A stretch of DNA of 64,000 bases from assembly GCA_930367215.1 (NCBI GenBank), contig OV884058.1:165894478-165958477 (forward strand). The letters are read 5' to 3'. The DNA comes from Pollenia angustigena (lineage: Eukaryota; Arthropoda; Insecta; Diptera; Polleniidae). Position numbers and translations under genes: made by a program. Shown in pieces: positions 20,801 through 30,993 of the stretch (positions within the stretch are counted from its first letter, which is position 1; each line of letters starts with the position of its first letter). The notes under the pieces were generated by a model. The model made no database searches, had not been told where the DNA came from, and saw nothing but the letters and a program-made list of their open reading frames with translations.

Positions 20801-22961
20801 AGAAAAAAGATGGTGCAAGTGGAGATCCATCATCTCAAAGATAACGTCCATTAGAATTCCCCGATGCTATTCTCCAGTAATGCCAACAGCTGACGAAATC
20901 CAACTACACACCTTCGTTGATGCCAGTGAATGTGCTTACGCTGCCGTATGCTATCTACGTATAAAAAAAGATGACCTTATAACCGTATCTCTGGTCGCTG
21001 CTAAAAACCGAGTGGCGCCACTGAAGCCACTGTCAATACCAAGACTAGAGTTACAGGCAGCTGTGCTTGGCGCAAGATTAGGAAAGAAAATACAACAAAT
21101 ACGTCGCATAAAAACTAACGCACAATTTTGGTGGAGTGATTCGAAAACTGTCTTGATGTGGCTTAAAATAGACCCAAAGAGATTTCAGCAATTCGTTATG
21201 CATCGTGTTGGAGAGATTCTCGAGAACACTAACGTCAGCCAGTGGCGATGGATTCCATCAAAACAAAATCCAGCCGACCTTGCTACAAAAACACTCACGC
21301 AACTAAATACTCAATTGTGGTTTGATGGCCCCGAATTTTTAATCGCTGATGAGCGCCAGTGGCCGCAATGTGATAATTTTGGAACATTTGACGGAACAGA
21401 AATGAAACATTGCGCATTGGTAATTGAAAACATGCGAAAAGTAAAACTTAACACAGAATATTTTTCTAACTATAGACGTTTGTATCGCGCTGTGGCAACT
21501 TTTTTGCTATACTGCTATCGATTAAGGGAGCTGGCTAAACGTAAAAGTATAAAAAAATATGTCGAAGTCGATTGTAATATTATTAAAATGGCTCAAACAT
21601 TTTTGATGAGACATGCACAAAATTTCGAATACAGTGACGAAATTTCGTGCCTTACCCATTGCAAAGCAATTCCAAGGGGAAGCAAACTTGCCTCCCTCAA
21701 CGTTTATTTGGACACATATGGTGTTATTAGATCCCGAGGAAGAGCAGAATATTTAAATAGCCATGAGGACGTAATCGTTTTACCTAGTAATCATCATGTG
21801 ACATTCTTATTGGTAAGACATTTCCACGAAAAATTTCGTCATCAATGTCACGAAACGGCCCTCAACGAAATAAGATATCAATACCATATAGCAAAGCTGC
21901 GTGTTTTGTTCCGTAAAGTACGCCGGATGTGCCAATGGTGTAAAATCAACTATGCCAAACCACAAATACCACAAATGGCTGTATTGCCAGCAGCAAGGCT
22001 CGCTGCATTCCAACGTCCATTCACTTTTACAGGTTTGGACTATTTTGGGCCGATAAACGTAGCTGTTGGCAGAAGACGCGAAAAGAGGTGGGGTGTAATT
22101 TTTACTTGCCTAACAGTCCGTGCCATCCATATTGAGGTTGCACACAGTCTCGATACAAGCTCGTGCATAATGGCAATCAGGAATTTTATTTCAAGACGCG
22201 GAACGCCTAATGAAATCTATTCCGATAATGGGACCAACTTTAAAGCGGCCGAAAAAATACTATGCAACCAACTCAAGAACGTAAATTTATCCAGTATTCA
22301 AACAGCATTCGAACAAATCAGATGGAAATTCAACCCGCCTGCTTCACCACACATGGGCGGCGCTTGGGAAAGATTGGTGAAATCTGTCAAAACCGTTCTA
22401 TACAACATATGTCCCACAATGAAATTTAGCGATGAAAGTCTAAAAAACGCATTGTGTGAAGTAGAATTTACCATTAATTGTCGCCCACTGACCTTTGTCT
22501 CTATTGAGTGCAGCGACGACGAAGCTATTACTCCCAACCACTTACTAATTGGCTCGTCAGATGGCTACAAGCCAATTTCAAACAATGACACAGATCTTCG
22601 ACAACGGTGGTATAAAACGCAGCAATTTGCTGATCAGTTCTGGCGTAGATGGATCAAAGAATATGTGCCTATAATTTCACGGAGAAGTAAATGGTTCACT
22701 AAACAACAAGTTATAAAAGCCGGCGATGTTGTCGTCGTCGTAGACCCAGATCTTCCGAGAAATCATTGGCCCAAAGGTGTAGTTATCGACGTTATATTGG
22801 CTAATGATGGTCAAGTTAGGAGAGCAACGGTTAAAACCAAAAATGGCATTTTTCTGCGACCTGTGGCCAAGTTAGCAGTTTTAGATGTAAGCGGCGACCT
22901 TGAAGGTAAACTCAACCCATCGATTTCGTTTACGGAGGAGGGAAATGTTGCCGCAAAATGA
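17502..22961 (+). CDS. BEL/Pao gag-pol polyprotein
   Basis: 1,819 codons, uninterrupted. Residue landmarks: charged helix about 138-172; DUF1759-like gag about 214-380; Cys/His knuckles at 418-432 and 454-486; aspartic protease (DUF1758/A17 type) with L-D-E-G-S at about 541; reverse transcriptase about 810-1000 with the D-I-S-E-M-F motif near 875 and Y-V-D-D at 955-958; RNase H about 1125-1290; integrase zinc module (H-x3-H... C-x2-C) about 1436-1481; integrase catalytic triad Asp1513, Asp1575, Glu1623; a DUF5641-like C-terminal domain about 1710-1800. The ATG at 17,502 is only the first Met in this frame; upstream codons back to 17,466 complete a PHD finger, so the natural start is probably 17,324 in the other frame. 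The frame ends inside the 3' LTR, whose first 16 bases supply the last codons and stop. All catalytic residues look intact. Confidence 0.96.
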   Translation: MGHADLATNTSTPTTYTTNNQGSSADTQRLNQQAYLTLPLSQAPLVPPPHALGNTGVRTQPISMTTAMIPPPASYTTAPLSSIYTTPLMSYITPVSWQNSCQPIMPAYTQPNFAANFLHLGNTLSRAQSQTTHTMTSSNIDNIEMQRNLELKKLEEEMQLKRQYLDAKYKILTETNGSSALHRQIPLNAEPMLNAEVNIGPTPAQIAARQSFPKQLPTFNGDPDEWPLFISSFENSTNLAGYTDAENLIRLQSSLKGKAREVVKNKLLVPQMVPDIIRTLRMCFGRPEHILERAISKARSFPPIKDKLDILVEFALCVQNIYATMEGCQMHHHLNNPLLVKELVDKLPNSHKLSWAMYLKDDRVPVVKSFSDWLYHTAEAASTVTPLFGKATASVNTHRREEDSLEFNNVNTSNAVSTLCIVCNNGGHKVAQCDVFRNMTLNRKWECIKSKNICRQCLGRHRRKCNYNKECGIDGCKYKHNPLLHKQINTERNITDDSQSTQQNSIVNAHSNQYDESQPFFRIIPVNIHASNKIKRVFAFLDEGSAVTLIEKHIFDEMGLEGECDPLCLRWTGDTTRMENDSVKGNIIISNVTNNKKFQLNAVHTVTNLGLSSQSVDASEISKRYRYLANLPIESYHNATPAILIGADNWNLAIPLKIREGLGHQPIASKTRLGWTLQGCSSDGAREFRLNVHTCDCQQKYNELHDMVKKFFCLELSRPTQLFSQIDNKALEILDHTCKKVNGRYEVGLLWRNQNVRLPDSYSVALNRLKCLQNKFNRNPSLKTTLQQQIDNLLLKGYAKKLTSDELKVHHDKTWYLPIFVVSNPNKPDKVRLVWDAAAKSNGMSLNDFMITGPDLLNPLVEILLNFRVGKTAICGDISEMFHRVNIKENDMHAQRFLWYEKEDEQAQPTIFVMRALTFGISCAPCIAHYVRDKNANLFNDKYPRAVEAIQRNHYVDDFIDSAADEKQAIELAKRVRQIHEAGGFQMHNWASNSKMVLDELHSNSLPKQEMKDWGSTTKVLGLYWDPNNDQFRFICRFARLRRDVLNEPLTPTKRETLQVLMSIYDPLGFASCYTIGLKILLQEIWRSGIAWDEKLVGALEKRWCKWRSIISKITSIRIPRCYSPVMPTADEIQLHTFVDASECAYAAVCYLRIKKDDLITVSLVAAKNRVAPLKPLSIPRLELQAAVLGARLGKKIQQIRRIKTNAQFWWSDSKTVLMWLKIDPKRFQQFVMHRVGEILENTNVSQWRWIPSKQNPADLATKTLTQLNTQLWFDGPEFLIADERQWPQCDNFGTFDGTEMKHCALVIENMRKVKLNTEYFSNYRRLYRAVATFLLYCYRLRELAKRKSIKKYVEVDCNIIKMAQTFLMRHAQNFEYSDEISCLTHCKAIPRGSKLASLNVYLDTYGVIRSRGRAEYLNSHEDVIVLPSNHHVTFLLVRHFHEKFRHQCHETALNEIRYQYHIAKLRVLFRKVRRMCQWCKINYAKPQIPQMAVLPAARLAAFQRPFTFTGLDYFGPINVAVGRRREKRWGVIFTCLTVRAIHIEVAHSLDTSSCIMAIRNFISRRGTPNEIYSDNGTNFKAAEKILCNQLKNVNLSSIQTAFEQIRWKFNPPASPHMGGAWERLVKSVKTVLYNICPTMKFSDESLKNALCEVEFTINCRPLTFVSIECSDDEAITPNHLLIGSSDGYKPISNNDTDLRQRWYKTQQFADQFWRRWIKEYVPIISRRSKWFTKQQVIKAGDVVVVVDPDLPRNHWPKGVVIDVILANDGQVRRATVKTKNGIFLRPVAKLAVLDVSGDLEGKLNPSISFTEEGNVAAK
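22934..22945 (+). promoter_or_regulatory. Polypurine tract
   Basis: GGAGGAGGGAAA immediately upstream of the 3' LTR, the primer site for plus-strand DNA synthesis. It lies inside the coding frame, so these codons are under two constraints. Confidence 0.88.
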
Positions 22962-23418
22962 AAGTCTTAAGTCTTTCAAACGTCTGTATTAAACTTGTTT
23001 CATTTCTCCTCACTTGTATATTTCAATAATTTAATATTAGCATATACACATCTTAACAAAGTACACATATAAATGAATTTGTAGCTTTATATTTGTTAAA
23101 CTTTGTATGTAAATTAACTTGTAGCTCCTTTATATTGTAAAATTATATATAAAAAATAATAACAGTTAAAAAATTGAAGTAGGTAGAATTCCACAATTTT
23201 CTTTTGGTCTGCTGCTAATTGGATTTTTTGTTAAGCAGATCACTTCTTGTAATATTTTAGTCAGAAGAAACACAAAATAATTTTAAAGCGCTTCTCGCTT
23301 CTTAAAATGAATTAATAAAAAACATATTTTAAGTTTGTTACTGAATTTATTAACAGCGTTTTTTATTTCAAAACGAGACAAGCTAGGTGCTGTGAAAATT
23401 TTGTAAAATCATCTGACA
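22946..23418 (+). repeat. 3' LTR of the BEL/Pao element
   Basis: 473 bp, same sequence as the 5' LTR by eye. Its first bases encode the end of the polyprotein and its TGA stop (22,959-22,961). The AATAAA here would terminate the genomic RNA. Confidence 0.96.
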
Positions 23419-23423
23419 CAGAG

Positions 23424-23706
23424 AGTTACGCTAGCAGGACGTGAAACTCAGTCCCATACCCCTGTATATTTAAGAAGTTATTCCGCGCAATTTGGGTGTA
23501 ATTCACAACGGCCACGTGATTTTTAAATATGATAAATCGCCCCTTTATTGTAACATAGTCATATCTCAAAAAATCATACCTTCTCTATATGTAAAACAAA
23601 AATCCGTGTTTTATCTCAAACTGAACCGCAGTTATAGCAAAATATAATTTATTAAATCTGTATAAAAAGGTCAATTTTGAAAACTTTAATCGCATTTTTC
23701 CATGTT

Positions 23707-23742
<36 letters not shown>

Positions 23743-24569
23743 AGATATGAAATGATTTCAAGAAATATCTAAGCCCCTGGGGGAAATTTGCTTTCTTAGT
23801 TTTAAAAATTCTAAAAAATAATTTAGTTTAAATTTCTCCCATCAATAAATGCTTAATCTACATTCCATCAAATAAGATATTCATGTAACGCAAATTAATG
23901 GTTGACAAACTTTTTGACATATATAATTTTAAATTATACAATTTAATAGTTTTTTACTACATAAAACCAAAAGAAGCACACCAAACAAATTGGTTAAGTT
24001 ATGGAAAAAACAAATCGCATAAAAACTATTCAAAAATCTATTTATCCAAATAATCATTTTATTAACCTTTTACTTGCCGAAAAATATGCTGGTTACAAAC
24101 ACTAAAACATGTTTATTAGCTAAAATAGAAAAAAAAAAGAAAAATAAATTAGTCACATCTTTTGATTTCTAACGATAATTAAGTTAAAGCGCCACTTCAA
24201 CACGCTCATGAAACCCAACTACTGCATAAAGAAACTCAATACAAATTAAATATTTTGATTTGTTCGCAGAAGCCCAAAATATATTTCCAGTTTTGTTTGC
24301 ATGAGACTTAAAAAGCGTCTTGAACATGTTAAAAAAAAATCTTTAAAAAAAAACAAACAAAAATTTATAATTTAGCCAAGAAAAATAGTGTGAGATTGGT
24401 ATATTCGGCAGTGTCTAGTCTTCGACACCCTCTACTAAGAATTATAATTTTTCTGGTAATATGGGATCTGTGACAAATTATGAATTTATCTTCAAAAAAT
24501 CTGGCATCACGATTTCGGAGTTCTTTTAAAATAATCTCTGCCTTAATTTGATGACACTCTAAGAACAAA
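23424..24569. other. Right flank of the BEL element, no gene
   Basis: A/T-rich, including a pure poly(T) run of over 30 bases at about 23,709-23,741. A short minus-strand frame (24,365-24,568) has no recognisable domain. Confidence 0.4.
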
Positions 24570-24800
24570 CCAAGGTATATTTACACAAGGTAGACTCGTT
24601 TGGGAGTGTATACATGCTGCTCTATAAAAGGAACCGAGTTGTCAAAATTGTCTTTATATAAAACAAAAACAATTTAACGCACACATGTACAAATTTTGGC
24701 TCATATACACGAAATTTGACGTTTGGGTTCCAACTAGGGGTAATCAGCTGACAAACATATGGGCCAACGAGTTTACCTTGTGTAAATACATATACCTTGG
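24570..24800. mobile_element. MITE with CCAAGGTATAT ends, 231 bp
   Basis: About 30 bp of inverted repeat: CCAAGGTATATTTACACAAG at the left; the right end on the opposite strand is the same apart from a 4-base insertion. AACAAA flanks both sides (24,564-24,569 and 24,801-24,806). Non-coding; superfamily not assigned. Confidence 0.75.
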
Positions 24801-25008
24801 AACAAACTTTACTTAAATTTTAACAACAACAACTATTAATACAATAACTTCCTAAGCTTATTATCTTTCATGCCTTATAGCTACCCGCAGCTATAGCGCA
24901 AAACTATAAAAGAATGATCTAAGTCTAAGTCCCAGCTAATGCGGTAAATTGTTTAAAATGAAAAATAAAAATGTATGCTTTTATTTATTTAAAAACAATT
25001 TGTTACTG

Positions 25009-25477
25009 CCGGCCATACACTCACAAGTTCATTGCTCCAGTCAGGCACGTTACAGTGCGTTTATGTAGTGTATGGCAGGGCTCCTAGAATTATGCAAATT
25101 TGGAAAAGTACCAAGAACGCCACTTGCCTAGATAAGTTAATTGGGACCTCCGGAAAACGTAAAACGCTGTAATTTTTTTTTCCTAAGTACCGTTTTTTAG
25201 ATAACGGTACTTTTGTGTTTTTCGGTGTATGGTCCCACTCAAACCCTTGTGGAGCCCAACCGAAAAATCCGATCGAAACAAGTGGCACATTGTTGGAAAG
25301 GTAATTGAATGCCTTTTCCGTCGATATGCTGAAAATTTCTATCTTTTTTTTTAATTACACATGTTGTCTTTTTCGCTTTTAAACGTAAAATAAGAAATTG
25401 CACAGTCTACTTGTATAGTGTTTGTCACAAGTTTCGTCTACGCAGTGCCTGACTTGAGTTTTGAAGTGTATGGCCGG
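25009..25477. repeat. Inverted-repeat element with CCGGCCATACAC ends
   Basis: The ends CCGGCCATACAC and their complement enclose 469 bp, with further matching around 'caagt' and 'cagtcaggcac'. The inner segment 25,108-25,345 is strongly similar to 38,103-38,340, inside a hAT-like element, so one of the two loci carries a transferred or nested piece. No flanking duplication was established. Confidence 0.5.
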
Positions 25478-25550
25478 CATGGGACGTAGTGTAGTTCTGG
25501 GTTCGAATCTTATTACGTTTTTTTACGTTAATGTTTCTTCTTGCAAAGTA

Positions 25551-25808
25551 TCGAGTCCTTACCGGAAAAAAAGCTTAAGCGACGAAAACACAATTTTGCA
25601 GGATAATGTTTTTTTTATTGTATTTCATAAAAATTTTGTATGATGGTTGGCTTTTAAGCTAAAATAGTTTTTGCTATAAAATCGTAACGGGGGCTTATGT
25701 GACCATGACATTTTAGAATATTATGCAAGTGTTGTCAATAAATTTATTTATTTAAAAAACGAAAATTGTAGATTATGTCGCTTAAGCTATTTTTGCGGTA
25801 AGGGCTCG
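25551..25808. mobile_element. MITE family with TCGAGCCCTTACCG ends, copy 1
   Basis: Inverted ends CGAGTCCTTACCGG and CGAGCCCTTACCGC, each followed by 'gcttaagcgac'. In reverse complement the element aligns through its right half with 45,760-45,952, including 'gttacgattttatagca' and a 'catacaaaattt' segment, so this is a real family. No coding capacity. The copy is uninterrupted and supplies the empty-site sequence for the nested insertion in copy 2. Confidence 0.75.
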
Positions 25809-25917
25809 TTATGTTCTCTGCAATTATATAAAATTGCGTTCAAATGGGGTTGTCCCTTGTAAAAATAATGATTTATTACGCTTGAAAACTATTAAAAAAA
25901 ATTTTCATTGCAATATA

Positions 25918-26215
25918 TGAGGGCGGGTCAGTAAGCCCGTGACTTTTTTAAGTGAAACGCAGGTTTTTGGATTAAAAAGTCATTTTATTTTTAAACGTAG
26001 TCTCTTTTAAGCTCTATACACTTTCGAAAAAGTAAGATTTATCAGGTCATCAAAATTTGTTGTGTTATAATTTCATCGTTGGAGTCAAATCCCATTTCGC
26101 CAAGCCATTTATTCAGCTTTGGAAACAAAAATAACAGTCACTTGGGCTAAGTTCGGATATTAAAGAGGATTAGCGAGCAATTCGTAGCCTAATTCATGGA
26201 TTTTTTGCCATGGAA
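25918..26215 (-). pseudogene. Mariner (irritans-like) transposase relic, C-terminal end
   Basis: On the minus strand the sequence reads K-I-H-E-L-G-Y-E-L-L-A then P-N-L-A-Q (third catalytic Asp region, with the Asp itself replaced) and W-L or W-R-N-G type motifs, followed by a decayed C-terminus. The left end, 'gagggcgggtcagtaagccc', resembles the 'ggttggctgataagtcccc' type of irritans mariner terminal repeat. Several stops and frameshifts are present. The 5' part is missing. Confidence 0.72.
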
Positions 26216-26536
26216 TGCTTATTGGGCGCCACAAACTAAACCCCTAATGAACTAAGTCCCGAACACAAAAATTAACTAAGTCCTTAAAATTTGGAAAAAA
26301 AAAACAAATCCCCAAAAATATAAAAGAATCCTCAAAACAAAAATTAACTTAAGCACCCGAAGGCCGCCAGACAAGCTTAAGTTAGCAATTGGGGGTTTTC
26401 AAATTCGGAAGTTAGGAATTCGGGATATTAATATTTGAAAAGTTATGTGCAATTTGAATGATTTTATTTACAAAATTTGGAGACTTACTTCATATGAAAC
26501 AATCCTCCATCACAAAATAAAATATTATTTAATAAT

Positions 26537-27719
26537 TAGGGATGAGATTTTCATGCACTAAAAAATCGAAAATATGCACTAAAAAATCCAAAATATGCAC
26601 TAAAAAAAACTTGAAAATTTTCCACAAAAAATATTTTTTTAATTTTACTAAAAACAAAAAAAAATATAAAAAAATGCAGTATATTGTTATTAAAATATCT
26701 TAAAAAAACTAAGTACTGTTTTATTAAAAGTAAAAATGTCTTGTACTTGAATAATGCCAATGCATTTTTAAAAAATTTATTGTCCGATCCCACTTTGATT
26801 CCAGATCAGATCAAATATATTTGAAATTTTTTTGAAATCCTAAAATTTTTTTTGCAAAACGTGTTAGATTTTTTTTCATTTGTCGGGCTATTCTTCATTC
26901 CAATTGTTAGTTTTACTTTCTGCAATATCAATTAATTTGACTTGAGTATTGGCTGAACTAAATCCCTCCTAATTATTTATTTTTTCTCCAATATATCCGT
27001 GATTGGAAAATACAAATGCTTATTGACTTCTGATGTTTTTTAAATTAAATATGTATTTTTTTCTTCATTTTTAATTGCACAATCATCGGCATCAACAAGC
27101 TCTTTTAACATTCTTAAATTACTCGAAGTTTTTTTAATAGATTTCTGAAGAATGTAGCCAGGCCTTCATTTTGCTTCTACTGGCTGCGGTGGCAGGGGAA
27201 TCAAGAGCTATATTTCATTAAAAATTGCAATACTATTGAATTGCCTTCTTAATTATCTGCAACCATTGTGCCAAGCAAGTAGTTTGTAACAGTTTTGTAT
27301 ACAAATTTTCAAACCCATTGGAAGCCTTAACTATGTAAGGTGCTGCATCGGTTTAAAAAAGAAGCATCTTTTATCGAAATCTTGAAAATCTTGTATTTAA
27401 AGCAAAGCTCCAAAAGAATTTATTTCTTTTTTAAAAATGTTTTTGGAAATTTTTTTTTTGTGTATTTAAAAAAATTTTTAAGAACTTTTTAAAATATGGA
27501 AATTTACAAAAAATCACTCAAAAATGTCAAAATATGCAGAAAAATGCATTCAAAACCTAAATATGCAAAAATATGCATTTTCACCAAAATATGCAACAAT
27601 ATGCAAAAACAAATCGATGCCATTTTATCGCAAATTTAATGATTCGGAAAGATAATTGATCGACATCGTTCTTAGACTACCTACAAAAAACATGCATTTG
27701 CATGGTTATCGCATCCCTA
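26537..27719. mobile_element. hAT element relic with TAGGGATG ends, 1,183 bp
   Basis: Ends TAGGGATGAGATTTTCATGCA-like at the left and TAGGGATGCGATAACCATGCA-like at the right (opposite strand). TTAATAAT flanks both sides exactly (26,529-26,536 and 27,720-27,727). The subterminal zones are filled with 'aaaatatgca' repeats, probable transposase-binding motifs. A transposase fragment on the minus strand confirms hAT. Confidence 0.9.
27245..27353 (-). pseudogene. hAT transposase fragment
   Basis: About 36 codons on the minus strand read D-A-A-P-Y-I-V-K-A then N-L-Y and T-C-L-A-Q-W-L-Q, matching the conserved block of hAT transposases in which a second catalytic Asp is followed by a T-C-x-A-H-x-L motif; here the His is Gln. 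A stop follows and only scattered pieces remain towards 26,950. Confidence 0.75.
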
Positions 27720-27807
27720 TTAATAATAATTAAAAGTCCGTTGTTGTTATTCTCTGTATAACAATTTGGTATTTACTTTATTTTTGCTCTCGGGACTAAG
27801 TTCATTG

Positions 27808-28694
27808 CACAGAAAAAATTATTGCCGAATTATTTTCAAACAAACGCTTGTTTGAAAATTTTTTTAATTTCTATAAATTTTTTTACTGATTCAAACAATA
27901 TTTTTGTTTGATTTTTATTTAACCAACAAAAATGTGGACAACTCTTCAAAAATATAATAAACGCGTTATTGGTGTCAAGTTTTCATAATTTTGTATGAAA
28001 TATTTAACGCTCTTTAATGTTGTCGTCTTTTTGCATTTTTTTATTTGATCGTAAGCAACACTTCTTTATGTGAAATATAAGAACAACAACAAAAAACACA
28101 CACAGTCTATTTTTGGACGCTTTAAAAAAGTGCAACTATAAGAAAAACAAAAGCAGAAACAACATTACAAGAAACAAAATCCCGTATTCAATTTTTTAAA
28201 ACTGTTTGGTTAAATACATCAAATACAAAAATAGAATGATGACGAAAAAGATATCGAGTCGGTCTGCTGCCGTTTTTGGTTACATTTCTTCTTTAGCAAA
28301 GGATACAGCAACAGAGAGTGATAAAGGAAAACATTCTGTTGTGTGTATAAAAAATACTTCGTTCAAAAATTATTCCAACAAAAAAAAATGTGTCTCAAAG
28401 CCAGCCGGCGGCTCTGCTCTGCCGTCATCTTCTCATAAAGTGCTTACTTGTGTGCGCGTCATTGCTTGTGCAAAAACTTTTTTTTTTTTTTTAAATTTTG
28501 TATATGAATTTCAGTAAACTTTTTGTTTAATTCAGTTAAATTATTTGTTTCAAAAAATCAGTGTTTTTTTTCAATAAACAAAATGCAAATAAATTGTTTG
28601 AATATGCAAATTTGTTTACAGGACCGATTTCAGACAAAAAATTGTTTGATTCTACAAATTTTTTGTTTGAATTGGAAAAATAATTTTTTCTGTG
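27808..28694. mobile_element. Non-autonomous element with CACAGAAAAAATTATT ends, copy 1 (887 bp)
   Basis: Inverted ends of about 16 bp, CACAGAAAAAATTATT on each strand, followed at both sides by 'caaacaaa'-type subterminal motifs. The dinucleotide TG flanks both ends. A copy with the same ends is at 45,953-46,741, flanked by AA. A CAC start with a 2-bp duplication would fit the CACTA/Mirage group, but this is inference. The 103-codon frame at 28,206-28,517 inside has no recognisable domain. Confidence 0.65.
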
Positions 28695-28843
28695 TGGGGA
28701 CATAGCTCGTAGGTCCGCTTAATGAGTACACGAAATTTCTTTTTTCCATTTTCTCCTAAATTCACGGTGTAGTCTGATATCAATGAATGTCCAACCTAAA
28801 CTAGATAGCGAAGCTTAATTGAATTTTGACAGCAGTCAACTGA

Positions 28844-29469
28844 GGGTGCGTACAGAGTGGCCGCTTGTTGCCGAGCCGAGCCGACTTGGTACTATACAAG
28901 TTAGTACAAATAAGCGCGAACAGGTCAAAGTGGGCGCCGAGCTGGTCAGAGCGCAAAGCTGATTGAATGCGAGAAAACAGTTCCAAAGCGTATTTCAGCG
29001 CCGAAAACATTGCTTATGTTATGTTGTTATGATTTCAACTTGTTTGGACACATTTAAAAAAATTAAAAAAAATGTAATTTTCTATGCGAACGTTAACGTG
29101 TGACATCGTGGACCTGACTGTAAAAAAATAATAAAAATTAAAAAGAAAATAAAAATTGAAAAATAAAATAAAAATTCAACAAACAAATAGAAATTCAAAT
29201 AAATATTAAAAATTAAATGCAATTATAACAATTATAAAAAAAAAAGCTTATAAACAAAATTTAAAAGAAATGTAATAAAAATTTCGAAGGAATAACAAAC
29301 CCAAGTGCATACAAACATACATAAAACACAAATAATAGATAAAATATCAGCGCCGATTCTCGCATCCACTTTGTACACTTAAACTTGTTTATCGCATGAA
29401 CAGGTTCTCGCAATAAGCGTCAGTCGGTTCGGCTAGGCTAAGCAACAAGCGGCGACTCTGTACGCACCC
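28844..29469. mobile_element. MITE with GGGTGCGTACAGAG ends, 626 bp
   Basis: Inverted ends GGGTGCGTACAGAGT, then 'gccgcttgttgc' and 'gccgaaccgac'-like blocks, about 45 bp in all. TGA flanks both sides (28,841-28,843 and 29,470-29,472). The G-rich start and 3-bp duplication suggest PIF/Harbinger. The A-rich interior carries, at 29,071-29,115, the reverse complement of the motif at about 9,028-9,072. Confidence 0.75.
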
Positions 29470-30993
29470 TGAGAGATGCGTGTTGACAGGAGCAGTGTTG
29501 TTCATTCAGAGTTCAGAGGCGGGAAATTCAAAAAGTGACAGACTTATTGACCCGATTCGTAGGTTACTTGGTAAACGAAGTTTTTGCTGGAATAATATTA
29601 TACGTTACAGTTTTCGGTGTGTCAAGGATCCGAGAATGTGCTCTAAATGGATACGTTAAAAACAGTTATTTATGTTGGATCTAAATAGTAACTTAAGAAT
29701 GGAAATATAAATTTTTTTGAAGGTTTGGTTCATATTTGGGTCCAAAACTGCTTAAAAGAACAAAAAACTATTTTAAACCAAAATATTTGTTTATTGTAAG
29801 TACTTTTAAAGTAAACCTGTTTCTTATAGACGGATATGGCTAAATCGACTTAGAATTTCGCGAACTTAGGACAACAAGGTTTTATCTTACATGTAGTTTA
29901 GGTGCAAATAAAACCTTGTTGTCCTAAGATCGCGATTTCTCAAAGATCTAGAATATACAACACACATACATTATACAAAATAGGGTCTGCGATGAAAATT
30001 TCTTTTTGTTACACACGAAATGTCAAACTTAGTATGCATGCCCTTATTCACCACTCGTGGTGGAGGTTAAAATAGTGCCTTAAAGGCATTTTAAAATCTC
30101 ATGAATGAGACTGTCGGAGTATTTAATTTTGCAAACATGACTTTTTAGGTTTTGTATGCAAATCTTTTACAGATAAAAATCATGTTTTTTTTAATTTGTT
30201 ATTGTTTTTTGTTTTGAATATCAGATACAAAACAAAATTAATAATTCGTTTTATACAAATCATTTGTGGTTTTACATTCATACATGAACGCCTTTATCTG
30301 GTCGAGAGATACTGATAATTGTCATTACCCTCCCTCTTCTGTTTACAATTATTTTGTGGGAGTGTCTGTTTGCTTTTGAAAAATAACAATTATACAGATC
30401 AATACGTTTTACTAAACTCTCTATAATTTAAAATAATTCTTAGATTTTTATTTAAGTGCACAGAAATAGAGTGTTTGATCATTTATTTGGTATTAATGGC
30501 GCAAAAGTTGGAAAATGTTGATGCTGATTCAGTTTAATAGTGATTTATTAAAAGCTAAATAGATTTCGATAGAAATATAATTTTAGTCTAATTCGCCATT
30601 TCTGAATTATGAAGCTAGATTTAAAAACTTCTTTAGCTCATTCAGCAAATTGAAATTTTCGGTTCAAAACAAAAGTTTTAATAATTATTTAAGAATTATC
30701 AATCACTACGCATTCATTTTAGACTCAATTTAAAAAGTATTTTCCTTTATGTTTTCCAAATCGAAATCTAGTTAAATTTTCATTTTAATTTTTTACGAAT
30801 ACCTTAATATACATTTTGAACAATATTATTGTTTAAAATGTTTCGTTCATCCAGTAAGCAACATCCACGATAAACAATCGTTTTAGTGCTGTTAAAACTC
30901 TTAATTACAAAACTCATCAGAAGGAGCCGGATTATTATGCAGTTATTATTAAAAGCTGTGCGCATTCCAAAAAGTAAAAAAATGCCCTAAATA
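29470..30993. other. No gene; contains the hairpin at 29,858-29,935
   Basis: Apart from the separately listed hairpin, no coding region or transposon end was recognised. Confidence 0.4.
29858..29935. repeat. Compact near-perfect hairpin, miRNA-precursor-like
   Basis: A 28-bp stem with one mismatch (left arm starts TCGCGAACTTAGGACAACAA; right arm is its complement apart from one A/A pair) closes a 22-nt loop. Length and stem fit a pre-miRNA, and the stem is not simple A/T sequence. A tiny MITE or the remains of two head-to-head termini are equally possible. No second copy was seen in the window. Confidence 0.5.

Larger units (their letters stand above)
16804..23423 (+). mobile_element. Complete BEL/Pao LTR retrotransposon with 5-bp target duplication
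   Basis: Two LTRs of 473 bp (16,809-17,281 and 22,946-23,418), both TG...CA, enclose one long gag-pol frame. The 5 bp CAGAG occurs on each side (16,804-16,808 and 23,419-23,423). I found no difference between the LTRs reading them side by side, which implies a recent insertion. Domain order (gag, aspartic protease, reverse transcriptase, RNase H, integrase) and the Y-V-D-D RT box fit BEL/Pao. A 12-nt polypurine tract lies directly before the 3' LTR. No tRNA-complementary TGG primer site is visible immediately after the 5' LTR. A frame break between a PHD-type finger and gag is the only lesion seen. Confidence 0.97.

Noticed and set aside
28206..28517. 103-codon frame as a gene
   Set aside because: Low-complexity ends (poly-Phe) and location inside a non-autonomous element.
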